Part shown: one piece after another, positions 8,383 through 17,400 of the stretch
Layout of the letters: every line of letters begins with the position of its first letter
How positions within the stretch are numbered: the first letter of the stretch is position 1
NCBI GenBank assembly: GCA_965140765.1
Contig: OZ223309.1
Span: forward strand, 2,604,001 to 2,668,000
Reading direction: 5' to 3'
DNA: 64,000 bases
From: Sunxiuqinia sp963678245
Lineage (GTDB): Bacteria > Bacteroidota > Bacteroidia > Bacteroidales > Prolixibacteraceae
Made by a program: the position numbers and the translations under genes
Notes under the pieces: generated by a model
Told to the model about the DNA's origin: nothing
The model's input: only the letters and a program-made list of their open reading frames with translations
Database searches by the model: none

Positions 8383-9666
8383 ATGAGAAAAATTCTACTT
8401 ATTGCATTTACCGGATTACTGATTTCAAGTGTCCAGGGACAGACATTTAATCCTTTTGCCACTAAGTTCAAAGCCTATGTCATTAACGCTCCAGAGGTCA
8501 TCCTGACTGATGTAGATAAAATTGCCGTATTAAATTTTAGCACCCTGAGCAGCGAGTTTGCCAAAGAGTCGGGAGCCGATTTAGGAACAAAACTTGCCGA
8601 CTACATGATGACCGATCTTTTCAGAGAGAGCAGCGGAGCTGATGATGTTTCGCGTGTATTTGTAAAAGGATTCCGGACTAACATTTTCCAATTGGTGGAA
8701 CGAAATAAACTGAATCAGGTCATTGCAGAACAAGACCTTCAAAACAGTGGTATCGTTCGTGATGATCAGGCTGTTGCCATCGGTAAAGTTCTTGGCATTG
8801 ATGCTATTATTACGGGAAGCATATCCTATTCATCAAATGACACACATGAAAAATCAAGTCTCGTTTCGAATGAATACAAATCAAAGAGAACAGTCACTTG
8901 CGAGGCACGGATGAAAATTCTTTCTGTAAAATCGGGAGAAATACTTGGAACCATTAGTGAACAAGCGACTCGGGTTGACGAAGCCAAGACAAACAGCGCC
9001 TATCCGGTATACAGCAGCCTGCAATCTCCTGCAGCTATTGCCGGCGATGCATGCAAAGACCTAGCCCGTGTACTGGTTAACTATTTCTGCCCCCATTTCG
9101 TTGAGGTTGAGTATCAAATGGAGACAATTAAAGTAAAAGAATACCGCGACCGCGCCAAAGATGCAAACAACTACGTTGAGCGTGGTGAAATTACATCGGC
9201 TTATAAACTGTACAAAGCAATATACGATGAGGACAATTATAACCCAAAGGTTGCCTATAATCTTGGTGTGCTGTATGAAGTTGTCGGCGATTTTCAACAT
9301 GCCTACGACTGCTTCAGTGTTGCTCATCAGCTAAATGACAAAAACGACGGTTACTACGAAGCGTATAAGCGAGCTGAAAGTGGAAGCCAACTCATGGAAG
9401 CTCTTGCTCATCTGGGCATTGTTATAGAACCATTTGAATACAAAGAAGGTGGAGAAACCGTACTGGCAAAGAAACTTACAACCAAAGGCTCAAGAAGCAA
9501 ACGGGTGATTGCCTATGCCGAACCAAACAGCAAATCAAAAGTAGTGGGGCAAATCCCAGGCAGCACTTCCCTCACAATTCTAAATCAGGCTGGAGAGTGG
9601 TATCAGGCACAATTACTTGGTAACAAAACCGGATATTTTCATGAATCAGATATTCGGGTGGAATAG
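8383..9666 (+). CDS. CsgG-like, TPR and SH3-domain exported protein
   Basis: 427 residues with a signal peptide (about 1-19, ending SVQGQ) and no lipobox Cys. Residues about 45-240 resemble the CsgG/HfaB domain: KIAVLNFSTLSSEFAKESGA, NIFQLVERNKLNQVIAEQDL, IGKVLGIDAIITGSISY. A TPR pair follows (about 265-330, YVERGEITSAYKLYKAIYDE and LGVLYEVVGDFQHAYDCF). The end is an SH3b-type module (about 365-427) with VIAYAEPNSKSKVVGQIPG and GEWYQAQLLGNKTGY. CsgG proteins form or assist outer-membrane secretion pores. Here the lack of a lipidation Cys and the TPR/SH3 tail point to a periplasmic or cell-wall-associated role, which is inference. Confidence 0.78.
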   Translation: MRKILLIAFTGLLISSVQGQTFNPFATKFKAYVINAPEVILTDVDKIAVLNFSTLSSEFAKESGADLGTKLADYMMTDLFRESSGADDVSRVFVKGFRTNIFQLVERNKLNQVIAEQDLQNSGIVRDDQAVAIGKVLGIDAIITGSISYSSNDTHEKSSLVSNEYKSKRTVTCEARMKILSVKSGEILGTISEQATRVDEAKTNSAYPVYSSLQSPAAIAGDACKDLARVLVNYFCPHFVEVEYQMETIKVKEYRDRAKDANNYVERGEITSAYKLYKAIYDEDNYNPKVAYNLGVLYEVVGDFQHAYDCFSVAHQLNDKNDGYYEAYKRAESGSQLMEALAHLGIVIEPFEYKEGGETVLAKKLTTKGSRSKRVIAYAEPNSKSKVVGQIPGSTSLTILNQAGEWYQAQLLGNKTGYFHESDIRVE

Positions 9667-9723
9667 GCTAATTTGAAAAACGATTCTCTTTTAAAAATTA
9701 AAATCTTAAAAATGTACTTAATT

Positions 9724-10143
9724 ATGAAAAAGATAATGAAATTAATATTGTTATGCAGTTTTTTGCTTGTAGCCATAGTTAGCTGCAAAAAAGATAATGA
9801 GCCAGAAGTCGCTTCAGAAAGTATGCTCATTGGGAACTGGAAAGCAGCCTCTTCCTCTGCACATTCATCCAATGGTGGAGGAGAATGGTCGACTTCATAT
9901 GAAGACGGTTTAAACGATTTGTATTATGAATTTAAAAGCGATGGTACCTGTAGGGGAAATGTCGAAATAATAGAACTAGTACCAACCGAAGGGAGTTGGG
10001 TTTTAAGCGCCGGAAGACTGACAATTGAAGATATGGAATTTGACATTGCCAAATTGGATGCAACAAATTTGATACTTCATTTCAGATGGGAACCTGACGA
10101 CTCAACTTATTACGAGATAGCTTTTAAAAGAGTGAGAGGCTAA
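9724..10143 (+). CDS. lipocalin-like lipoprotein, 139 aa
   Basis: The ATG at 9724 is preferred because it places a signal peptide directly at the N-terminus (MKKIMKLILLCSFLLVAIVSC) with lipobox AIVSC. The frame is open further upstream, but only to a TTG at 9673. The mature protein begins with charged residues and then a motif typical of lipocalin-like domains of Bacteroidota (MLIGNWKAASSSAHSS ... GSWVLSAGRLTIEDMEFDIA), ending in a beta strand (YEIAFKRVRG). It is likely a small outer-membrane lipoprotein with unknown ligand. It follows the CsgG-like gene by 57 bp and may share its transcript. Confidence 0.7.
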   Translation: MKKIMKLILLCSFLLVAIVSCKKDNEPEVASESMLIGNWKAASSSAHSSNGGGEWSTSYEDGLNDLYYEFKSDGTCRGNVEIIELVPTEGSWVLSAGRLTIEDMEFDIAKLDATNLILHFRWEPDDSTYYEIAFKRVRG

Positions 10144-10212
10144 ATTAAAGGTTTAATCTTAGTGTATTCAGCAAACCTATCTGATATAAAAAACCTATGT
10201 AGAGCATTGATT

Positions 10213-12267
10213 ATGAGACAAATTTATTTTGCAGCGATACTGGCGCTATTGATTACATCGGTTACAATTGGTCAGGATAAAAAATTGCCCGATTATAAGT
10301 TCCAAACAAAAACAAAGATCGAAAAAGAGGGTAAAAATTTTGCAACACCTAAACTAAGAAAGGCAATTCCCGAATTGAAGTTTGAAAATAACAAGCCGGG
10401 AGATCAGGAAGCCGTTATCAAATCAGCCTTAGATACCAAACAGCAGCTCGACAGTATTGTTTGGTATAGTTGGGATGACGATGCTGACCAGAAATATGTT
10501 AGCTTCAAATATTTGATGGAATACAATGAGAAAGGGAGTCGAATATTACAAGCGAATTATAAATTAGACAAACCCAGCAATACGTGGATATTTTATTCAA
10601 AATACGAATATGAATATAACAATGGAAGAGAATTAATTTTGGAAAAGTTTTCAGAATTAAACGAGAGTACCAGCAAATGGGGGAATACCTGGAAACAGGA
10701 ATACGGATATACAAACGGAAATCTCACACAAGAGAGTTATTTTAGATGGAATGTCGACACAGATGAATGGGAAGGCGAATGGAAAATTGAACGTGTTTTT
10801 GATGATTTAGGAAACCAAACTCTTGAAATCGTATACAATTGGGATGTATACGCCAAAGATTGGATAGCTGATTGGAAAGAAGAATCTGCATACGATGATA
10901 TGGGATTTCAAACTATACATGGTTATTATACTTGGAATAGTTTTTCTAATATATGGATTGGGGACTGGAAATGGGAACATAAGTATAATAGTGAAGGAGG
11001 CATGATTTTAGACATCGATTATGAGTGGAATACAAATACGAATCAATGGTACATTAATAATAAATTTGAATGGGACAACAGTGGTTCCTTGATTTTGGAG
11101 ATTAATTACGAGTGGTATGATAACCAACTTTATGGGGATAGGTACGAGGACTTCGAATATGATAATAAAAATAATCTGATTGGGCTAAATCATTATGAAT
11201 GGGATGCAACCGGTAATGATTGGTTACTTCGGTGGAAAGATGAATACGAATATAATGCCGATGATTTGCTGGAATCAAAGACTTATTACAGGCTGGATGA
11301 TAATGAATGGAACGGTATATGGCATTACGAATATGAATATGACGATAATTCAAATTTAACTCTTTTAAAGACTTATTTTGGAGGTAATTATAAGTGGGAG
11401 ATTTCTACTAAAGAGGAATATGAGTATGAGTATGACAATAATGAAAACCTTGTAGTTGAGAGCTATTATTATCGGGATGTCGATGGCCAGATGCAGACAT
11501 ATGGATGGAAAAATGAATACGAGTATAATAGTAAAGATAGTCTGGTCCTTGAAAGTTATTTTAATTGGGATGCAAATACATATCAGTGGGCAGGTAATAA
11601 TAGAAGAGAATACGCTTATGATGACAAAGGTAACCGGACATTAATTGGTTATTACAATTGGAACACAAACACAAATCAGTGGATAAAAGATGAAAAATAT
11701 GAACTTGCTTTTGACGAAAACGGTAACCAGATACAATATGAGCATTATAATTGGGATGTAACTAACAACCGTTGGGTAGGAACTAATAAATACGATGAAG
11801 CATTCGACAACGATGGTAACCGTACTCTATATAGTTCTTATAATTGGGATATCGTTAGTAATCAGTGGGCAGGTAAAGATAAGTATTTGTACGAATACAA
11901 TGATTTAGGCGACCGGACACTTTATTATTCCTATAAATGGTTGGATGAAAACAATGACTGGTCTGATATTTTCGATATCAAAGGCATCTACCATTATTCA
12001 CAAAGAAAAACCACCAATATTGATAAAAAAGAATCCGAAACAATTAGAATCTATCCGAATCCAGTTTTTGACTATCTAAAATTTTATTTTCCGGATTCTT
12101 ATTCGCAAGCTATTTTCAAACTCTTTGATCTACAAGGAAGGAAGGTAATAACAAAGAAAATTAGTAGTTCGGAAAAAGTCAGTCTTGAAAGCATAACTAA
12201 CGGAATATATGTATATACTATTGATATAAATGGTCATAGTCAAAGTGGAAAATTAGTTAAAGAATAA
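10213..12267 (+). CDS. type IX secreted protein with sixteen 31-residue repeats
   Basis: The ATG at 10213 gives a signal peptide (MRQIYFAAILALLITSVTIG) and a 684-aa protein; a GTG start 17 codons upstream would bury it. After a spacer of about 95 residues come about 16 tandem repeats with a period of 31 residues, of form Y-x-Y-[DN]-x-x-G-N-x-T-L-x3-Y-x-W-[ND]-x4-N-x-W-x4-K-x-E, very rich in Tyr, Trp, Asn and Glu. This resembles the YD/WWE-like repeats of secreted Bacteroidota proteins but lacks the Rhs core. The end is a T9SS type A sorting domain of about 70 residues (RIYPNPVFDYLKFYF, LFDLQGRKV, GIYVYTI, GKLVKE). It is therefore probably exported across the outer membrane and anchored or released. 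Function unknown; binding to a surface or polymer is a guess. Confidence 0.88.
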   Translation: MRQIYFAAILALLITSVTIGQDKKLPDYKFQTKTKIEKEGKNFATPKLRKAIPELKFENNKPGDQEAVIKSALDTKQQLDSIVWYSWDDDADQKYVSFKYLMEYNEKGSRILQANYKLDKPSNTWIFYSKYEYEYNNGRELILEKFSELNESTSKWGNTWKQEYGYTNGNLTQESYFRWNVDTDEWEGEWKIERVFDDLGNQTLEIVYNWDVYAKDWIADWKEESAYDDMGFQTIHGYYTWNSFSNIWIGDWKWEHKYNSEGGMILDIDYEWNTNTNQWYINNKFEWDNSGSLILEINYEWYDNQLYGDRYEDFEYDNKNNLIGLNHYEWDATGNDWLLRWKDEYEYNADDLLESKTYYRLDDNEWNGIWHYEYEYDDNSNLTLLKTYFGGNYKWEISTKEEYEYEYDNNENLVVESYYYRDVDGQMQTYGWKNEYEYNSKDSLVLESYFNWDANTYQWAGNNRREYAYDDKGNRTLIGYYNWNTNTNQWIKDEKYELAFDENGNQIQYEHYNWDVTNNRWVGTNKYDEAFDNDGNRTLYSSYNWDIVSNQWAGKDKYLYEYNDLGDRTLYYSYKWLDENNDWSDIFDIKGIYHYSQRKTTNIDKKESETIRIYPNPVFDYLKFYFPDSYSQAIFKLFDLQGRKVITKKISSSEKVSLESITNGIYVYTIDINGHSQSGKLVKE

Positions 12268-12575
12268 CTGAAAAAGATGATTTTTTTTATCTAGATAAGA
12301 TGAAAGACACCTAGTTACTCAATAAAATTTGGATATTTATACCAGTATCCCAGTTATTCAGGGAGTTCAGTTTTATGGAGACTACTATAGTCATCTACAA
12401 GGAAACAAAGCTCCTTAATTCTCCAGCACTTTTGATCAACAGTTCAATACATCTTGAAAATTTTCAAGCTAGATAGAAAATTAATTCACAAAAGATAAGA
12501 GACCAGCAACGATAACAGAAACTGAAAATAATCTCCAAAATCATATCTATAAACACAAAATTTTAATCCAAAAAA
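12268..12575. other. 308-bp AT-rich spacer without a recognised feature
   Basis: The spacer lies between the type IX secreted protein gene and a small lipoprotein gene. No convincing reading frame, RNA structure or exact -7 element was found. Confidence 0.5.
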
Positions 12576-12869
12576 ATGAAAAAAACAATGAAAACCCTTG
12601 CTATACTGACGTTCACTGTGTTTATGCTTGCAAGCTGCACTAATCCGATTGAAAGCGATGCCAAGAAAGTTGCGGAGCTTCAATGCGAAGCGCAAGAACT
12701 AATGCAAAAAGTAATGGCTGGAGATGCTTCCCTTATGGAAGAAAGCAGCAAGTTGGCGGAAAAAGCGGCTGAGCTTTCTCGAAAAATGGAAAAAAAATAT
12801 GATTCGGCCTCGGATAGACAAAAATTTGCAGAAGCCTTGCTAAAAGAAATGGGCAACTGTGGAAACTAA
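12576..12869 (+). CDS. small helical lipoprotein, 97 aa
   Basis: Signal peptide with lipobox FMLASC (Cys at about residue 21), followed by an almost wholly helical, charged region. It shows heptad-like spacing of Leu and Ala (ELQCEAQELMQKVMAGDASL, AEKAAELSRKMEKKYDSASD), so a coiled coil is likely. Two further Cys occur in the mature part. Similar short lipoproteins are frequent in Bacteroidota, and their role is unknown. A strong stem-loop lies 31 bp downstream. Confidence 0.72.
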   Translation: MKKTMKTLAILTFTVFMLASCTNPIESDAKKVAELQCEAQELMQKVMAGDASLMEESSKLAEKAAELSRKMEKKYDSASDRQKFAEALLKEMGNCGN

Positions 12870-12900
12870 GGAAAAAAGCTCGTTTTTACGGCTATTTAGA

Positions 12901-12937
12901 ACAAGTAAGGCTCCGTGAATCACGAAGCCTCGCTTGT
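12901..12937. terminator. stem-loop between convergent genes (bidirectional terminator)
   Basis: Arms of 17 nt at 12901-12917 and 12921-12937, with loop AAT, pair with two interruptions. The core pairs are AGGCT/AGCCT and CGTG/CACG. It sits between the lipoprotein gene on the plus strand and gltD on the minus strand, where a shared terminator is expected. The U tract is short on both sides. Confidence 0.6.
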
Positions 12938-12977
12938 TTGTAGATAGAAGATTATAATAATTACATCTTTTGTGCGC

Positions 12978-14465
12978 TTACGAAAGCACGGTGTCTCCCA
13001 TCAAGAAAAGGTCAACTTCCCGTGCTGCAGCGCGTCCTTCGTTGATGGCCCAAACAACCAGCGATTGTCCGCGGCGTGAATCACCGGCTGCAAAAACTTT
13101 CTTGATGCTAGTCGCAAACTTGCCATATTCAGCCTTATAATTTGAACGGTAATCCCGCTCCATTTCAAGCTCTTCGGCAATTTTATCTTCCGGTCCTAAG
13201 AAACCCATAGCAAGCAAGACTAAGTCAGCTTCCAGCCTACGTTCTGTTCCGGGTATTTCTTTGGGATAACGTCCACCTTCATCGTTTACAGCCCATTCGA
13301 TCTGCACTGTATGAATTGCGGTTAGTTTACCATTTTCGCCCTCGAATTTTTTAGTCATTACCGAGTACTCACGAGGATCTTCTCCCTGCTTGTATATCGC
13401 TTCATGCTGTCCGTAGTCAATCTTCAGCGAGCCCGGCCATTCAGGCCAAGGGTTAGCATCTTTATTGCGCTCAACCGGAGGTTTCGGCATAATCTCAAAC
13501 TGCTTCACATTTCTGCATCCATGACGCAAAGATGTTGCCACACAGTCGGTTCCGGTATCACCACCACCAATTACAATGACATTTTTACCTTTTGCAGAAA
13601 TGTACTCTCCGTCCGCCAACTCTGAGTCAAGCAGACTCTTGGTATTTTTTGATAAAAATTCCATCGCAAAATGAACACCGTCCAATTTACGACCTTCCAC
13701 CGGAAGATCTCTTGGCTTGGTAGCACCACAAGCCAATACAACAGCATCAAAATCTTTCATCAGCTTTTTAGAGCTGACGTCTTTACCAATTTCAACATTC
13801 GTTTTAAAGATGATGCCTTCCGCTGCAAGTACATCTACGCGACGTTGAACAACTTCTTTCTTGTCCAGTTTCATATTCGGAATGCCGTACATCAGCAAAC
13901 CACCAATTCGATCGTCACGTTCAAATACGGTTACCGTGTGTCCTGCTTTATTCAACTGAGCCGCAGCAGCCAATCCCGCAGGGCCAGATCCAACAACTGC
14001 AACTTTTTTCCCAGTTCTTGTTTCGGGAGGTTCCGGAACGACCCAACCATTTTCAAAACCATTGTCGATAATGGTTCGTTCGTTGTCGTGGATCGTTACA
14101 GCGGGTTCATTAATTCCCAACACACATCCTGCTTCGCACGGCGCAGGGCAAACTCGTCCTGTAAACTCCGGGAAGTTATTGGTATGGTGAAGGCGATCCA
14201 AAGCCTCTTTCCAACGACCTTTATAAATTAAGTCGTTCCACTCAGGTATCAGGTTATAAACCGGACACCCCGAAGCTCCGTTGTGCAACATTTCACCACG
14301 ATGACAAAATGGTACACCACAATCCATACAACGAGCTCCCTGTGCTTCGCAAGTATCTTTATCGCGAAGCACATAAACCTCATTCCAATCCTTTAAACGT
14401 TCGTCAATTGGTCGAGTTGGATTGGCAACTCTTCTATATTCTAAAAATCCTGTTAGCTTTCCCAT
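12978..14465 (-). CDS. gltD: glutamate synthase (NADPH) small subunit
   Basis: 495 residues. This subunit passes electrons from NADPH through FAD and Fe-S clusters to GltB. Visible features are the N-terminal cysteine clusters (RCMDCGVPFC at about 42-51; RVCPAPCEAGC at about 104-114), the first dinucleotide site KKVAVVGSGPAGLAAAAQL (FAD), the second KNVIVIGGGDTGTDC (NADPH), and a C-terminal FAD-contacting segment KVFAAGDSRRGQSLVVWAI. The length is that of the family. It follows gltB with a 21-bp gap, so the two form one operon (gltB first). Product and partner agree fully. Confidence 0.97.
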   Translation of the reverse strand: MGKLTGFLEYRRVANPTRPIDERLKDWNEVYVLRDKDTCEAQGARCMDCGVPFCHRGEMLHNGASGCPVYNLIPEWNDLIYKGRWKEALDRLHHTNNFPEFTGRVCPAPCEAGCVLGINEPAVTIHDNERTIIDNGFENGWVVPEPPETRTGKKVAVVGSGPAGLAAAAQLNKAGHTVTVFERDDRIGGLLMYGIPNMKLDKKEVVQRRVDVLAAEGIIFKTNVEIGKDVSSKKLMKDFDAVVLACGATKPRDLPVEGRKLDGVHFAMEFLSKNTKSLLDSELADGEYISAKGKNVIVIGGGDTGTDCVATSLRHGCRNVKQFEIMPKPPVERNKDANPWPEWPGSLKIDYGQHEAIYKQGEDPREYSVMTKKFEGENGKLTAIHTVQIEWAVNDEGGRYPKEIPGTERRLEADLVLLAMGFLGPEDKIAEELEMERDYRSNYKAEYGKFATSIKKVFAAGDSRRGQSLVVWAINEGRAAAREVDLFLMGDTVLS

Positions 14466-14486
14466 GTTATCTCTTTATAATCATCA

Positions 14487-17400
14487 TTACATGTCAGCAA
14501 TATGCATATCAAATGCTGCATCAATTATATCAGATTCTTTTTCATACTTACCTAGACTACGCGCTTTATCGATGTAGGTGAGCATTCGTTTGTAGTCAGT
14601 TGGAATAACTTTTACAAACTTCGAAACAGAATACTTCCAGTCGGAAAGAATAAATTCGGCAACAGAAGAACCTGTTTTCTCAAGATGCTTTTCGATCATC
14701 TTTTTCAGTTCTTGTTGTTCATTTTCATCTTCCACCCGATTAAGTTCTATCATTTCCATGTTACACAACTCAGGGAAAGTACCGTCAGCATCTAATACAT
14801 AAGCGATACCTCCCGACATACCAGCTCCGAAGTTCCGTCCTGTTTTTCCAAGAACAACAGTTTTACCTCCGGTCATGTATTCACATCCATGATCTCCAAT
14901 ACCTTCAACGACAACTTCCGCTCCTGAGTTACGCACGCAGAAACGCTCTCCGGCAACTCCACGTATATAGGCTTTACCTCCGGTGGCTCCATAGAAACAT
15001 ACATTACCGACAATGATGTTTTGTTCAGGAATAAACTGTACTCCTTTTGCCGGATAGATCGTCAAATGACCACCGGAAAGCCCTTTTCCGAAATAGTCGT
15101 TGGCATCACCTTCAACTTCTAATTCAATGCCCTTACAAACAAAAGCTCCGAATGATTGTCCGGCTGAACCTTTCATTTTGTAGTGAATTGTTCCATCTGG
15201 CAATCCTTCACCTTTATAAACTTTGGTTACCTCATGCGAAAGAACTGTTCCCACACTCCTATCGGTGTTGATTACCGGGAACTCAGCTTTAACTTTTTTG
15301 CCATTTTTGATGGATTCCTGCGCTTTTTCAACAAATTTCCAATCAAGGATTTTATCCATCAAGTGGTTTTGCTCTTTGCTGCAGAATAAACCTTGTTCTT
15401 CGCCAAAGGTTTCTTTATATAAAATCGGACTTAAATCTAATCCCTTGTACTTCCAGTGATCAATATCATCTTTGAATTTCAAAACCTGAGACTGTCCAAT
15501 CATTTCCTCAATTGAACGGAATCCAAGCTCAGCCATGATCTCGCGAAGACCGTTAACCAAAAATTCGAAGAAATTAACCACATGATCCGGGGTTCCTGTG
15601 AATTTTTTACGCAAGGCTTCATTTTGCGTCGCAACTCCAACCGGACACGTATTACTGTGACACTTACGCATCATGATACATCCTTCAACAACAAGTGCTG
15701 CAGTTGCAACCCCCCACTCCTCAGCTCCCAGGAGTGTCGCGATAGCCAAGTCTCGAGAGGTTTTCATTTGTCCGTCAGATTGAACAACGATGCGGTTACG
15801 TAAGCGGTTACGAACCAGCGTTTGGTGTGTTTCCGACAAGCCAAGTTCCCAAGGCAATCCGGCATGTTTAATCGAACTTAAAGGAGATGCTCCCGTACCT
15901 CCGTCATATCCAGAGATCAATACTGCATCGGCTTTTGCTTTACAAACTCCGGCAGCAACTGTTCCAACTCCTGATTCAGAAACCAATTTTACATTGACGC
16001 GTGCATCTCGATTACTGTTTTTCAAGTCATAAATTAATTGCGCCAAGTCTTCGATTGAGTAAATATCGTGATGCGGTGGAGGTGAAATTAATCCGACTCC
16101 GGGAGTCGAGTTTCTTACTCGCCCAATCCATCCATTTACTTTATGTCCTGGCAGGTGACCACCTTCACCTGGCTTAGCTCCCTGAGCCATTTTAATTTGG
16201 ATCTCTTTAGCCGTACTCAAGTAGTAGCTATTCACTCCAAAACGACCCGATGCAACCTGTTTCGTAGCAGAACACATATCGTCTCCGTTTGGCAGTTTAG
16301 TGTAACGAATTGGGTCTTCGCCACCTTCTCCTGAGTTCGACTTAGAACCAATTCGATTCATTGCAATTGCCAGTGTTGTATGTGCTTCCCACGAAATAGA
16401 ACCGAAAGACATTGCCCCGGTAGCAAAACGTTTCAGGATATTTTCAGCCGGTTCAACCTTATCAATCGAGATCGGTTCACGGTCGCTGTTAAATTCCATC
16501 AACCCGCGCAGTGTAAATGCAGCTTTTGTTTGGTCATCAACAACCTGACAATATTTCTTATATTTTTCGAAATCATTTTTACGAGTAGCTTCTTGCAACA
16601 GTTGAATAGCCTTGGGGCTCAACAAGTGACGCTCACCGCCGACTCTCCAATGGTACTCACCTCCCGGTTCCAACACCTTTGCTCCACCCTCACGGGTTGG
16701 GAACCCTTTTCGATGACGCATCATGGCTTCCTTAGCGATGTCATCTAAGCTCAATCCCTGGATACGGCTAACAGTACCTGTGAAATACTTATCAACCACT
16801 TCAGAATTGATACCCAGAATTTCAAAAATCTGAGCTCCCTGATACGATGCCAATGTAGAAATTCCCATTTTTGAGAATATTTTCAACAAGCCACCACCAA
16901 TTGCTTTTACATAGTTGCTAATGGCTTTTGCCTGGTCAATATCACCCAGAACACCATCTTTCACCATTTGCTTAATGGAATCAATTGCCATGTAAGGGTT
17001 GACGGCAGAAACACCATAGCCCAACAGCACTGCAAAATCATGTACTTCCTTTACATCACCCGTTTCCATGATTATATCAGCCTTACCTCGTTTTCCGGTG
17101 CGGATTAAGTGATGATGAACCGCAGACGCGGCTAAAATTGAAGGGATTGGTGCATGGTCAGTACTTATCGAGAAGTCAGTCAACAAGATAATTGAATATC
17201 CTTCATCAATCGCATCCTCCACATAGCCGCACAAACGCTCTAATTTACGTTCCAAGGTTCCGGGCTTTCCATCAGCATGGAAAACAGTACTGATTTTTTT
17301 GGTTTGGAAATGCGTATGATCAACATAGGTAAGCTTAACCAACTGTTCGTTAGTCAATACCGGTTGATGAATCGCAATCCTGCGACAGTGTTCAGGAGAC

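Noticed and set aside
10213..12267. Rhs/YD toxin or contact-dependent inhibition protein
   Set aside because: The repeats share aromatic character with YD repeats, but no Rhs core, no DPxGxxxG-like boundary and no toxin tip were seen; the C-terminus is a T9SS sorting domain.
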